From Roseococcus suduntuyensis (GTDB lineage: Bacteria; Pseudomonadota; Alphaproteobacteria; Acetobacterales; Acetobacteraceae), in NCBI RefSeq assembly GCF_014196305.1, contig NZ_JACIDJ010000002.1:682001-746000 (forward strand): a DNA stretch of 64,000 bases, read 5' to 3'. Below the pieces are notes generated by a model. The model was given only the letters and a program-made list of their open reading frames with translations. It was not told the origin of the DNA and did no database searches. Position 1 is the first letter of the stretch; every line of letters begins with the position of its first letter. Shown one piece after another: positions 24,737 to 33,854 of this stretch. Position numbers and translations under genes: made by a program.

Positions 24737-25945
24737 ATGTCCGACCCCACTCCGAACCCGCTCGACGGCGTTCGCGTCGTGGATGTCTCGAGCTTCCTGG
24801 CCGGCCCCTTCTGCACCACGCAGCTCGCCGAGTTCGGCGCCGAGGTGTTCAAGCTGGAACTGCCGGTGGTGGGCGACCCGTTGCGGAAGTTCGGCAGCGT
24901 GACCGAATGCGGTGAGACCCTGCCCTGGCTTTCGGAATGCCGAAACAAGAAATCCGCGACGCTGGACCTGCGCAAGCCCGAGGGGGCGGAACTGCTCAAG
25001 CGCATGGTGCGCGACGCCGACGTGCTGGTGGAGAACTTCCAGCCCGGCACCATGGAGAAATGGGGCCTGGGCTGGGAGGTGCTGCGCGAGGTCAACCCGC
25101 GCCTCATCATGGTCCGCATCTCGGGCTTCGGGCAGACGGGCCCTTATCGCGGGCGGCCGGGCTTCGGGCGGATCGGCAATGCCTTCGGCGGCCTCTCCTT
25201 CCTGGCGGGCTATCCGGACCGGCCGCCAGTGACACCCGGCTCGGCCACCATCCCGGACTACCTGGCTGGCCTCTATGGCGCGCTGGGCACGCTGCTGGCC
25301 ATGCAGGCGCGGGAGAAGACGGGGCGCGGGCAGGTCGTGGATATCGGCCTCTACGAGCCCATCTTCCGCATCCTGGATGAGCTGGCGCCGTCCTATCAGC
25401 TCAACGGCTATATCCGGCAGCGCATGGGGCCCGGCACGGTGAACGTGGTACCGCACAGCCACTACCCGACCCAGGATGGCCGCTGGATCGCCATCGCCTG
25501 CACCTCCGACAAGATCTTCGCGCGCCTCGCCGAGGCCATGGGCGTGCCTGAATACGCCGAGGGCGGGAAGTGGGAGACGCTGGCCCAGCGCGAGGCGGAG
25601 CGCGCCATCGTGGACGAGTATGTCTCCGACTGGACCAGCACCATGACGCGCGACGAGGCCATCGCCACCTGCGAGAAGTTCCAGGTGCCCTGCGGCCCGG
25701 TCTATGCCATCGACGAGATCTTCGAGGACCCGCAATACAAGGCGCGGGAGAACATCAAGTGGATGAAGGACCCCCGCGTGGGCGAACTCGCCATCCCGAA
25801 CCTGGTGCCCCGCCTGTCCGAGACGCCGGGCGAGGTGAAGTGGCTCGGCCCCTCCATGGGCGCGCACAATGACGAGGTGTATCGCGACTGGCTGCGCCTG
25901 GACGAGGCCGAGATCGAAAGGCTGACGTCGCTGCGCGTGATCTGA
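24737..25945 (+). CDS. CaiB/BaiF-family CoA transferase
   Basis: 402 residues, starting at the ATG at 24737 behind AAGGAG. Family III CoA transferase, cytosolic, moving CoA between carboxylic acids through a mixed anhydride with a conserved Asp. Visible: LDGVRVVDVSSFLAGPF at the N-terminus, the FGAEVFKLE strand, NKKSATLDLRKPEG, the VENFQPGTMEKWG block with its conserved Asn and Phe, and ISGFGQTGPY. The catalytic Asp is likely the one in TIPDYLAGLYG (about residue 174). Length is normal. The neighbouring CoA-ester lyase and GntR regulator suggest a small catabolic unit in which an acid is activated and then cleaved. Exact acids unknown. Confidence 0.9.
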   Translation: MSDPTPNPLDGVRVVDVSSFLAGPFCTTQLAEFGAEVFKLELPVVGDPLRKFGSVTECGETLPWLSECRNKKSATLDLRKPEGAELLKRMVRDADVLVENFQPGTMEKWGLGWEVLREVNPRLIMVRISGFGQTGPYRGRPGFGRIGNAFGGLSFLAGYPDRPPVTPGSATIPDYLAGLYGALGTLLAMQAREKTGRGQVVDIGLYEPIFRILDELAPSYQLNGYIRQRMGPGTVNVVPHSHYPTQDGRWIAIACTSDKIFARLAEAMGVPEYAEGGKWETLAQREAERAIVDEYVSDWTSTMTRDEAIATCEKFQVPCGPVYAIDEIFEDPQYKARENIKWMKDPRVGELAIPNLVPRLSETPGEVKWLGPSMGAHNDEVYRDWLRLDEAEIERLTSLRVI

Positions 25946-26036
25946 CGCTTCCAGCCAAGTTCAAGCTGGCGGGCAACCCCTGCCGCCCTGCCACGTTCCC
26001 CCTTCGCAGCCCATGCGCGAGGGGAGGGACTGAGCA

Positions 26037-26750
26037 TTGCCGATCGCCTATTGCGGCATCCCGGCCATACCGGCCGATGTCTGGATGCGTTGGAACTTCG
26101 ACCCCGCGGTGTTGCTGGCGTTGGGCCTGCTGGGCTTGGCGGCCCATCGCGCGGGGGCCGCGCGCGCCGGCTGGGGCGCGGTGGCGGTGGGCTTCGTCAT
26201 CTTCATCTCGCCGCTCTGCGCGCTGAGCGCGGCGCTCTTCTCGGCCCGCGTCGCGCACCACGCGCTGCTGGTGGCGGTGATGGCGCCGCTGCTGGCGCTG
26301 GCCTTTCCCAAGGGAGGGATGGGCCGGCGCGCGCTGCCGCTGGCGCCGCTGTTCGCCGTCCACATGCTCATCCTCTGGGCCTGGCATGTGCCGGCCTTCT
26401 ACGCCTGGGCGCTGGAGACCGTCGCCGGCTACTGGTTCATGCAGGCCACCCTGCTGGCGAGTGCCATGCTGCTGTGGCGCGCGGCGCTGCGCCCCGGGGC
26501 CGAGGCCCATGGCATCGCGGCGCTGATCGGCACCGTGGGGCAGATGGGCATGCTGGGCGCCATCATCACCTTCGCGCCCCGCCCGCTCTACTTCGCCCAT
26601 TGGCTGACGACGGAAAGCTGGGGCCTGAGCGCGCTGGAGGACCAGCAACTGGCCGGCCTCATCATGTGGGTGCCCGCGGTGCTGCCCTATCTGGCGGTGG
26701 CGGCCTGGCTGGGGCTGCGGCTGCTCGCCACCCCGCGCCCGGCCCGCTGA
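26037..26750 (+). CDS. Cytochrome c oxidase assembly protein, CtaG family (caa3 type)
   Basis: 237 residues read from a TTG start at 26037, preceded by GAGGGGAGGG. Multi-pass membrane protein with six to seven hydrophobic segments; the histidines in ARVAHHALLV, LFAVHMLILWAWHVPAFY and YFAHWLT are the conserved ligands of this family, which helps assemble copper-containing caa3-type oxidases. It differs from the Cox11-type CtaG, a single-span protein. It is followed after 10 nt by the CopD-like gene and further on by the oxidase subunits, which supports the role. Confidence 0.85.
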   Translation: MPIAYCGIPAIPADVWMRWNFDPAVLLALGLLGLAAHRAGAARAGWGAVAVGFVIFISPLCALSAALFSARVAHHALLVAVMAPLLALAFPKGGMGRRALPLAPLFAVHMLILWAWHVPAFYAWALETVAGYWFMQATLLASAMLLWRAALRPGAEAHGIAALIGTVGQMGMLGAIITFAPRPLYFAHWLTTESWGLSALEDQQLAGLIMWVPAVLPYLAVAAWLGLRLLATPRPAR

Positions 26751-26760
26751 GGCGCCGCGC

Positions 26761-27264
26761 GTGCTGCTCTGGATCACGAAATACGTGCATGTCACGGCCA
26801 TCAGCCTCTGGGCGGGCGGGCTGATCGCCATGCCCTTCCTGCTGCGGCAGACCGACGGGCTGCGCGGTTTCTCGCTGCACCGCCTGCACCGGATGTCGCG
26901 CATCTTCTACGTGGGCTGGCTCTCGCCCGCCGCCTTCCTGGCGATCGCGAGCGGCACGCTGCTGATCTTCCTGCGCGAGACCTTCGTCGAGTGGTTCACG
27001 CTGAAGCTCATCTTCGTCATGGCCCTGGCCGCGCTGCATGTGCGTCTGGGCCTGATCATCCTCTGGGTCTTCGACCCGCGCGAGCGGCTGAGCCCTTGGG
27101 GCGCGCGCCTGCTGACCACGGGCATCCTCGTCACCATCTGCGCCATCCTGGCCGTGGTGCTGTGGAAGCCCGTCCTGCCCTCCGAGGCCTGGGCGCCGGA
27201 CCTGTTCCAGCCCGGCCGCCTCGGCGAGCTTTTCCCCCGCATTACCGCTTGGGTGACACCATGA
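26761..27264 (+). CDS. CopD-family four-helix membrane protein
   Basis: 167 residues from a GTG at 26761. Four predicted membrane helices; conserved histidine in KYVHVTAISLWAGGLI, plus LHRLHRMSRI, and ALAALHVRLGLII. This pattern belongs to the CopD/HemJ superfamily, whose members bind haem or copper in the membrane. Beside CtaG and the oxidase, a part in copper or haem supply to the enzyme is reasonable. The 3' end overlaps the convergent DUF2231 gene by 23 nt. Confidence 0.75.
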   Translation: MLLWITKYVHVTAISLWAGGLIAMPFLLRQTDGLRGFSLHRLHRMSRIFYVGWLSPAAFLAIASGTLLIFLRETFVEWFTLKLIFVMALAALHVRLGLIILWVFDPRERLSPWGARLLTTGILVTICAILAVVLWKPVLPSEAWAPDLFQPGRLGELFPRITAWVTP

Positions 27265-27760
27265 CGCCGACGCCATGATCCAGCACCAGCTTGCCCCCGT
27301 GCCAGCCAGCCACCGCGGTGAAGATCGCGGCCAGGACGGAGAGCGCCAGGCCATGCGGCAGCACCGGCGCCTCGACCAGCCGCACGCCCCAGTTGGCGGC
27401 CATGATGGAGATCAGCGTCATGGCGGCGGTGGCGTGAGTCCAGCTCGCCACGCGGATGCGGATGCCCTTCACGAAGACCAGCTCCGCCGTGCCGGCAATG
27501 GCGGCCGCGACACCCGTGATGAAGGCGAAGGCCGCGGCCCAGAGGCCGGTGCGGAGGAAGAACTCATCGCCCGTGATCCAGTAGAAGACGTCGCTGCCCA
27601 GCGTCGCGATCACCAGCGCGATGGGGAAATGCACCATCATGGCGTGGATGGGGTGACCCACGAGCGCGACGACCGAGCCGGTGCCCTCGCGCTCGATGGC
27701 CTCGATCACGGGGCTCGTGGGCGGCGCGTCATTGCGTTCTTCGCGGGGAATATCCGACAT
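27242..27760 (-). CDS. DUF2231 membrane protein
   Basis: 172 residues from the ATG at 27760 (GAAAGG upstream). Four hydrophobic segments with the family's GHPIHAMMVHFPIAL motif near residue 35, the histidines of which suggest haem or metal contact; ASWTHATAAM and a final GWHGGKLV follow. DUF2231 proteins are found beside respiratory and cytochrome genes; biochemical function is unknown. It is transcribed against the oxidase genes: its start is only 12 nt from the CoxB start, and its end overlaps the CopD gene, so the promoters must lie within neighbouring coding sequence. Confidence 0.8.
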   Translation of the reverse strand: MSDIPREERNDAPPTSPVIEAIEREGTGSVVALVGHPIHAMMVHFPIALVIATLGSDVFYWITGDEFFLRTGLWAAAFAFITGVAAAIAGTAELVFVKGIRIRVASWTHATAAMTLISIMAANWGVRLVEAPVLPHGLALSVLAAIFTAVAGWHGGKLVLDHGVGVMVSPKR

Positions 27761-27772
27761 GGGGTACCTTTC

Positions 27773-28438
27773 GTGGCGGCGCTGCCGCTGCTGGGCTGCG
27801 CGGGGGAGCTGTCGGTGCTTCAACCCGCGGGCCCCATCGCGGGTTCCATCGCCACCCTCTCATGGGTGATGATGATCGGCAGCCTGTTCCTGACGGCGCT
27901 GATGACGGCGATCTTCTTCTTCGTCGTGTGGTGGCCTCGGCGGGCGGCGCGCATCTCGGCGCGCGCCTGGATCATCGGCGGCGGGCTGATCCTGCCCGGC
28001 CTGGTGCTGCCTCCGCTGGTGGTGGCGGCCGTGGTGGTGGGCGAGCGGATGATGCCGCATGACCCCGTGCCGCGCATCGAGGCGCACGCGCAGCAATTCT
28101 TCTGGACCTTCCGCTACCCCGACCATGGCGGCGCCGAGACGCGGGACCTGCTGCACCTGCCCGCCGGCCAGCCCGTGGACATCCACATCACCGCCGAAGA
28201 TGTGATGCACGCCTTCTGGGTGCCGCGTCTGGCGGGCAAGCTCGACGCCGTGCCGGGCCATACCAACGTGCTGCGCCTGCAGGCCGATACGCCGGGGCGG
28301 CTTGAAGGGCTCTGCGCCGAGTTCTGCGGCCTGGGCCACAGCCATATGCGCTTCGAGGTGCGCGTCCACGCTCCGGACGAATTCGCGTCCGCCGTGGCGG
28401 CGGAGACCACACCCAGCGCGCCGGAGGCACGGCCATGA
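27773..28438 (+). CDS. coxB: Cytochrome c oxidase subunit II
   Basis: 221 residues from a GTG at 27773; this start is uncertain because the frame stays open upstream, antisense to the DUF2231 gene. Two membrane helices (about 27-53 and 66-90) anchor a periplasmic cupredoxin domain. The CuA ligands are all visible: H146 (VMHAFW), then C181, E183, C185, H189 and M192 in CAEFCGLGHSHM. It accepts electrons from cytochrome c or an equivalent donor and passes them to subunit I. An LLGC sequence at C9 would be a lipobox if the signal were longer, hinting that the true start is further upstream. Stop and next start overlap as ATGA. Confidence 0.88.
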   Translation: MAALPLLGCAGELSVLQPAGPIAGSIATLSWVMMIGSLFLTALMTAIFFFVVWWPRRAARISARAWIIGGGLILPGLVLPPLVVAAVVVGERMMPHDPVPRIEAHAQQFFWTFRYPDHGGAETRDLLHLPAGQPVDIHITAEDVMHAFWVPRLAGKLDAVPGHTNVLRLQADTPGRLEGLCAEFCGLGHSHMRFEVRVHAPDEFASAVAAETTPSAPEARP

Positions 28439-30924
28439 GCCAGGACCCCATCCGCCTGCACAAGGCATTGTCACGCATTTGGGCCACCGCGCCGGGCTTC
28501 GGGCGCGCCGCGGCGGTGAACCACAGCATCGTGGGCATGCGCTTCATGATCACGGCGGCCTTCTTCTTCGCCGTCGGCGGCATGCTGGCCATGCTGATCC
28601 GCGCGCAGCTCGCCACGCCGCAATCCGCCTTCATCGGGCCGGAGATCTACAACCAGATCTTCACGATGCACGGCACCATCATGATGTTCCTCTTCGCGAT
28701 CCCGATGCTGGAGGGGCTCGCGATCTACATGCTGCCCAAGCTGCTGGGCGCGCGTGACCTCGCCTTCCCGCGCCTCTCGGCCTATGGCTACTGGTGCTAC
28801 CTGTTTGGCGGCTTGATCCTGCTGGGCGCGCTGTTCGCGGGTGTGGCACCCGACAGTGGCTGGTTCATGTACACGCCGCTCTCCTCCAGCACCTATTCGC
28901 CGGGCATCAACGCCGATGTCTGGCTGCTCGGCGTCACCTTCGTGGAAATCTCCGCGATGACGCTGGCGGTGGAGCTGGTGGTCTCCATCCTGAAGCTGCG
29001 CGCGCCGGGGATGACACTCTCCCGCATGCCCATCTTCGGCTGGTACATCCTGGTGACGGCGCTGATGATGGTGGTGGGGTTCCCGCCGCTGATCCTGGGC
29101 TCGATCCTGCTGGAGATGGAGCGGGCCTTCGACCTGCCCTTCTTCGACCCGAACCGCGGCGGCGACCCGCTGCTCTGGGCGCACCTGTTCTGGCTGTTCG
29201 GGCACCCGGAGGTGTACATCATCTTCCTGCCGGCGGCGGGCGCGCTCTCCACCATCATCCCCGTTTTCGCGCAACGGCCGCTGGTGGGCTACAACGCGGT
29301 CGTCATCGCCATCATCGTGCTGGGCTTCCTGAGCTTCCTGATCTGGGCGCACCACATGTTCACGGTGGGCATCCCGCATCTGTCGCTCGCTTTCTTCTCC
29401 TTCGGCTCGGCGCTGGTGGCGGTGCCGACGGCGGTGCAGATCTTCGCCTGGCTGGCCACGCTGGCGCATGGGCGTCCGCGCTGGGACGTGCCCATGCTCT
29501 ACATCGCGGGCTTCCTGGTGATCTTCGTGCTGGGGGGGCTGACGGGCGTCATGCTCGCCATCGTGCCCTTCAACTGGCAGGTGCATGACACCCACTTCGT
29601 GGTGGCGCATTTCCACTACGTGCTGGTGGGCGGCTTCGTCTTCCCGATGCTGGCGGCACTCTACTACTGGCTGCCGCAGGTGACGGGAAAGCTGCCCATG
29701 CACCGGCTCTCGGTGCCGGCCTTCTGGCTGCTGTTCATCGGGTTCAACCTCACCTTCCTGGTGATGCACTGGACCGGGCTGCTGGGCATGCCGCGCCGCG
29801 TCTACACCTTCTTGCCGGATGATGGCTGGACTTGGCTGAACCTGACCTCCTCCATCGGCGGCTTCCTGCTGACCATGGGCTTCGCGCTGGTGGCGATGGA
29901 CGTCTTCCTGCAACGCAAGCTGGGCAAGGCCTTCCGCCGCGACCCATGGCAGGCGGCCACGCTGGAATGGGCAATGCCGACACCGGCCACGCCCTATGGC
30001 TTCGCGTCCCTGCCGCGGGTGGAAATGCGGGCGGACCGGCTCTCCCCGCGCGAGATCGGCCCCGAACTGGCCGCAGGCCGCGGATATCTCGGCCATGCGC
30101 GTAATGGCTGGCAAGAGACGTTGGGCGTGCACCGCGTCACGGGCGAGCCGGACCAGATCATCATCCTGCCGCGCCCGACCTTCCTGCCGCTCTGGACCGG
30201 GCTGTCCACGCTGGTGGTGGTGCTGGCCATGCTGTTCAAGCTCTACCCGCTGGCGCTGGCCGCGGCGATCTTCACGGCGGGGCTCTTGGTCTGGAGCGGG
30301 CGCGATGCCGGCCAGCCCCGGGACCATGGGCTGATGCCCGCCGGGCATGGCCTCGACCTTCCCCTGCACACCGAGGCGGCCGACCCGCCGCCCTTGCTGG
30401 CGCTGGCCTTCGCGCTGCTGGCGACGGGCACCATCCTGGCCTCGCTGCTGTTTGGCGTGGTCTATCTCTGGCTGAACGCGCCCAATTGGCCGCCGCCCGA
30501 GGTGATGGCACCCGGCCTGGTGCTGCCGGCGTTCATCGCGCTCGGCCTCGTGGCGGGGCCGGTGGGGGCGCGGCTGGCGCGCGGCGGCGTGGCACGGGGC
30601 GGCACGCCCTGGCTGGGCCTTGGCGTGCAGGCCCTGGGCAGTGTCGCCGCGATGGTGCTGCTGGTGCTGCTGATCCAGGACGCCCTGCCCGACCCGCGCG
30701 CTCATGCCTATGCGGCCACCAGCTTCGCGCTGCTGGGCTATGCCTGGCTGCATGTGGGGATCGCGCTGCTCTTCGTGATCAGCAACGCGCAGCGATGGGC
30801 GGGGGGCTACATCTCGCCGCGCCGGATACTGGATCTGCGGCTGACCCGGCTCTGGCAGGACTATGTGGCGGGGGCGGGGCTTGTCGCGCTGGCCGTGGCC
30901 ATGGGGCTGCCGGCGCTGCTGTGA
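28435..30924 (+). CDS. ctaD: Cytochrome c oxidase subunit I fused to a subunit III-like domain
   Basis: 829 residues. The first ~530 are a haem-copper oxidase subunit I: H79 (TMHGT) and H394 as low-spin haem ligands, H392 as high-spin haem ligand, CuB ligands H257, H306 and H307, and the Glu/Tyr pair of GHPEVY (E259, Y261; A1-type, Tyr crosslinked to His). After a soluble linker (about 530-590) come two helices and then a five-helix block (about 660-829, ending in RLWQDYVAGAGLVAL) resembling subunit III. The same I-III fusion is known from caa3 oxidases such as that of Thermus. No separate subunit III gene is present here. Reduces O2 to water and pumps protons. Confidence 0.92.
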   Translation: MSQDPIRLHKALSRIWATAPGFGRAAAVNHSIVGMRFMITAAFFFAVGGMLAMLIRAQLATPQSAFIGPEIYNQIFTMHGTIMMFLFAIPMLEGLAIYMLPKLLGARDLAFPRLSAYGYWCYLFGGLILLGALFAGVAPDSGWFMYTPLSSSTYSPGINADVWLLGVTFVEISAMTLAVELVVSILKLRAPGMTLSRMPIFGWYILVTALMMVVGFPPLILGSILLEMERAFDLPFFDPNRGGDPLLWAHLFWLFGHPEVYIIFLPAAGALSTIIPVFAQRPLVGYNAVVIAIIVLGFLSFLIWAHHMFTVGIPHLSLAFFSFGSALVAVPTAVQIFAWLATLAHGRPRWDVPMLYIAGFLVIFVLGGLTGVMLAIVPFNWQVHDTHFVVAHFHYVLVGGFVFPMLAALYYWLPQVTGKLPMHRLSVPAFWLLFIGFNLTFLVMHWTGLLGMPRRVYTFLPDDGWTWLNLTSSIGGFLLTMGFALVAMDVFLQRKLGKAFRRDPWQAATLEWAMPTPATPYGFASLPRVEMRADRLSPREIGPELAAGRGYLGHARNGWQETLGVHRVTGEPDQIIILPRPTFLPLWTGLSTLVVVLAMLFKLYPLALAAAIFTAGLLVWSGRDAGQPRDHGLMPAGHGLDLPLHTEAADPPPLLALAFALLATGTILASLLFGVVYLWLNAPNWPPPEVMAPGLVLPAFIALGLVAGPVGARLARGGVARGGTPWLGLGVQALGSVAAMVLLVLLIQDALPDPRAHAYAATSFALLGYAWLHVGIALLFVISNAQRWAGGYISPRRILDLRLTRLWQDYVAGAGLVALAVAMGLPALL

Positions 30925-31478
30925 TCGGGCCACCAGCCCTGGGCGTCGCGAGTCAGGGCTGGGGTTTCGAAGACGGAAACGACGGGGATCTCGCCGGGCC
31001 AGGAAGGCGCCCAGCGCCGCGTCTGCACCATGGCGACGCAGAGCCCCACCGGCACCACCCCCGCCTTGGCCAGCAGCCCAAGCCCGGCCTGGGCCGAGGC
31101 GCCGCTGCTCACCACGTCATCCACCAGCAGCACGCGCTTGCCGCGCAACCGGTCCAGCATCAGCGGGTCCAGCCAGAGGCGGCGTTCGCCCGTGGTGGTG
31201 ATGGAATGGATGGTGACGCTCAGCGCCTCCTCATACCATCGCTTGCGCGAATAACCGGCGGCGACCCAATTGGAGTGGCCCAGCGCCTCGGCCACGAGGG
31301 GCGCGAAGACATGGCCCAGTGTGGGCAGGCCCAGCACGGCCTCCGCGCCCAGCGGCCGTGCCGCTTCCGCCATCCAGCCGGACAGCGCGCGGATCACGGG
31401 AAAGCTGGCCTGGGTGGCGATGAGGCCCGCCACGCCGATGTCCCGGATGGGCAGATGCAGCCAGCGTCCATCGGGCAT
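30861..31478 (-). CDS. Phosphoribosyltransferase-family protein
   Basis: 205 residues from the ATG at 31478. A type I PRTase core is present: the PRPP-binding loop VLLVDDVVSSGAS (about 117-129) preceded by a beta-strand, and GLPTLGHVFAP as the upstream pyrophosphate loop region. In-frame codons continue upstream of this ATG and read FWQDFDAAPD then FTARYPAR, which look like real protein, so translation may begin at CTG 31550 or another non-ATG codon. Substrate unknown; it is not a recognisable purine or pyrimidine salvage enzyme. It lies directly downstream of hpnH, and its 3' end overlaps ctaD antisense by 64 nt. Confidence 0.75.
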   Translation of the reverse strand: MPDGRWLHLPIRDIGVAGLIATQASFPVIRALSGWMAEAARPLGAEAVLGLPTLGHVFAPLVAEALGHSNWVAAGYSRKRWYEEALSVTIHSITTTGERRLWLDPLMLDRLRGKRVLLVDDVVSSGASAQAGLGLLAKAGVVPVGLCVAMVQTRRWAPSWPGEIPVVSVFETPALTRDAQGWWPDHSSAGSPMATASATSPAPAT

Positions 31479-31552
31479 GCGCGCCGGGTAGCGCGCCGTG
31501 AAGGGCGGGCCGGGGTCCGGCGCCGCGTCGAAATCCTGCCAGAAGTCCAGCT

Positions 31553-32728
31553 TTATTCGGCCGCCTGCTGGGGCGCGGTGGCGCCGTGCTTCGCACCCTT
31601 CTTGGCTTCCTTGGGGGGCTCATGCGCCATATCCTTCATCGCCTCCTGCACATGGCGGGAGAAGACGAATTCGGCCGGGCGCTGGTTGGAGAGATCAATC
31701 TCCGGCGCCATCGGTCCCTCGGTGCGCGGCCCGCGCAGCTGGGCGGCCACGGCCTTCCAGGGCTTGGTGATGGCGTCCAGCGCGGCGGTGGCCTCGAAGC
31801 CCGAATGCACCATGCAGTCGGCGCATTTCTCGTAGTTGCCGACGCCGTACTTGTCCCAATCCGTGCTGTCCATCAGCTCGGCGAAGGTCTTGGCGTAGCC
31901 CTCGCCCAGCAGGTAGCAGGGGCGCTGCCAGCCGAAGATGTTGCGCGTGGGGTTGCCCCAGGGCGTGCAGCCATAGGTCTGGTTGCCGGCCAGGAAGTCC
32001 AGGAACAGGGGCGAGTTGCCCATGCGCCAGCCTTTCCCCTTGCCCCGCGCGAAGATGTCGCGGAACAGGTTCTTGGTGGCCTGGCGGTTCAGGAAGTGCT
32101 TCTGGTCCGGCGCGCGCTCATAGGCATAGCCGGGCGAGAGCATGATGTTGTCCACGCCCATCGCCGTCACGTCGTCGAAGAACTTCGCGGTGCGCTCGGC
32201 GTCGGCGTTGTTGAACAGGGTGCAGTTGATGGCGGTGCGGAAGCCGCGCGCGCGAGCGTTCTTCAGCGCGGCCACCGCGCGGTCATAGACGCCTTCCTGG
32301 CTCACGGCCCAGTCGTGCTGGGCGCGGTCGCCATCCAGGTGGATGTCCCAGATGAAGCGCGGATGGGGCTTGTAGGCCTCGATACGCTTGTCCAGCAGCA
32401 GGGCGTTCGTGCAGAGGATGACGATGCGGCCCTGGGCCAGCAGCCCTTCCACGATCTGCGGCATTTCCTTGTGCAGCAGCGGCTCGCCGCCCGCGATGGC
32501 CACGACGGGGGCGCCGCATTCCTCAGCCGCGCCCAGGCAGTCCTCGACGGAGAGGCGCTTGTTCAGGATGGCGTCCGGATAGTCGATCTTCCCGCAGCCG
32601 GCGCAGGCCAAGTTGCAGCGGAACAAGGGTTCCAGCATCAGCACCAGGGGGAAGCGCTTGCGGCCCGCCAGCTTCTGGCGCACCACATAGGCCGCGACTT
32701 TCGCCTGCTGCGTCAAGGGGATGCCCAT
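31553..32728 (-). CDS. hpnH: Adenosyl-hopene transferase HpnH (radical SAM)
   Basis: 391 residues from the ATG at 32728 (GGAGAG upstream); an in-frame ATG at 32761 is less likely. Radical SAM enzyme that adds an adenosyl group to diploptene, the first committed step to C35 bacteriohopanepolyols. The cluster-binding cysteines are C38, C42 and C45 (CNLACAGC). Next come AGGEPLLH (SAM contact), HLDGDRAQHD and a C-terminal SPASM-like cysteine region (EKCADCMVHSGFEAT). The tail after about 350 is Lys/Pro-rich. No other hopanoid gene is in the window, so the pathway is split or lies elsewhere. The PRTase gene follows. Confidence 0.92.
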   Translation of the reverse strand: MGIPLTQQAKVAAYVVRQKLAGRKRFPLVLMLEPLFRCNLACAGCGKIDYPDAILNKRLSVEDCLGAAEECGAPVVAIAGGEPLLHKEMPQIVEGLLAQGRIVILCTNALLLDKRIEAYKPHPRFIWDIHLDGDRAQHDWAVSQEGVYDRAVAALKNARARGFRTAINCTLFNNADAERTAKFFDDVTAMGVDNIMLSPGYAYERAPDQKHFLNRQATKNLFRDIFARGKGKGWRMGNSPLFLDFLAGNQTYGCTPWGNPTRNIFGWQRPCYLLGEGYAKTFAELMDSTDWDKYGVGNYEKCADCMVHSGFEATAALDAITKPWKAVAAQLRGPRTEGPMAPEIDLSNQRPAEFVFSRHVQEAMKDMAHEPPKEAKKGAKHGATAPQQAAE

Positions 32729-32798
32729 CAGGCGCTCTCCGATTCCGGGATAGGAAAGCACCGCTTACCATAGCTGCAACCCCGGCGCGAGGCCCGCT

Positions 32799-33854
32799 TC
32801 ATGCGCGCCGGCCGAACCAGCCCCGCACCAGGCGGCGCAGCAGGGCCCAGAGGCCGGGCGCGGGCGGCGGTGCCTCGCCACGGGCGGCGCCTTCCAGGTT
32901 GCGGGCGAAATCCGCGGCCAGACCCGCCACCAGCCCCCGCACCAGGGCGGGGCGCGAGAACTGCGCGAGCGGGCCGGTCAGCCGCCAGCCGATGTCGAGG
33001 CGCAGCAGGCTGCCCGCGCCGGCCGGTTCCACCTGCCAGGTGACCTCGCCCTCGGCGGCATTGGCGCCCTCCGCCCCCCGGCCGCGCAGCACGCCCGTGC
33101 GCGTGGCGGCATCCAGGCGCAGCGTGCCCTCGCCCGCGAAGCGCGCGGCCAGCGGGCCCAACGCCACGCGGATTTCGCCCGCGATGGCCTCGCCCTCCCG
33201 GTGCAGCAGCCGCGCGCCGGGCAGGCAGGACACGGCCCGCGCGGGGTCGGAGAGGATGGCCCAGGCGGCGTCGGGGGCGAGCGCCAACGTCTCGGCATGC
33301 TCCAGCCGGTTGGTGAGCGCGGCCGTGGGCGCGGCGACGGCGGGCGGGGGTGCGGCGGTCGGCACCGCGACCGGGCGCGGCGGCGGCGCCGGCAAAGCGG
33401 GCCGCGTGGCCGCGACCTCCGCGATGGCGCGCACGATGCCGCGATAACCGGTGCAGCGGCAGAGATTGCCCGCCAGCTCCGCCCGGATGCGGTCCTCGTC
33501 CACGGCGCCCAGGCGCGTCACGATGTCGCGCGCCGTCACCATCATGCCCGGCGTGCAATAGCCGCATTGCAGGGCATGGTGGCGGTTGAAGGCGTCGCGC
33601 AGGGCGGCGGCCACGGGGTCGTCGTCCAGCCCCTCGATCGTGGTGACCTCCATGCCCGCCGCCTCATGCGCGTAGAGCAGGCAGGACCGCATGGGCTGGC
33701 CTTCCACCAGCACCGTGCAGGCACCGCAGACGCCCTGCTCGCAGCCCAGATGCGTGCCGGTCAGGCCGCAATGCTCGCGCAGCGCGTCGGCCAGGTGGGT
33801 GCGGGCGGGGGCGGCGATGTCGCGCGCCTCGCCATTCACGGTGAGCGTGATCAT
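32799..33854 (-). CDS. Molybdenum hydroxylase iron-sulfur subunit fused to CoxG-like domain
   Basis: 351 residues. Residues 1-150 form the small subunit of xanthine-oxidase-family enzymes: a plant-type [2Fe-2S] site with C38, C43, C46 and C58, and a second cluster with C97, C100, C132 and C134 (CGYC, CRCTGY). After an Ala/Pro-rich linker (about 152-185) comes a CoxG/SRPBCC-like domain (about 186-320; LEHAETLALAPDAAW, CLPGA, GEGTLRLD) and a basic C-terminal tail with a hydrophobic patch (LWALLRRLVRGWFG). CoxG proteins help membrane attachment or maturation of CO dehydrogenase-like enzymes, and are usually separate. Start overlaps the stop of the FAD subunit (ATGA). Confidence 0.88.
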   Translation of the reverse strand: MITLTVNGEARDIAAPARTHLADALREHCGLTGTHLGCEQGVCGACTVLVEGQPMRSCLLYAHEAAGMEVTTIEGLDDDPVAAALRDAFNRHHALQCGYCTPGMMVTARDIVTRLGAVDEDRIRAELAGNLCRCTGYRGIVRAIAEVAATRPALPAPPPRPVAVPTAAPPPAVAAPTAALTNRLEHAETLALAPDAAWAILSDPARAVSCLPGARLLHREGEAIAGEIRVALGPLAARFAGEGTLRLDAATRTGVLRGRGAEGANAAEGEVTWQVEPAGAGSLLRLDIGWRLTGPLAQFSRPALVRGLVAGLAADFARNLEGAARGEAPPPAPGLWALLRRLVRGWFGRRA

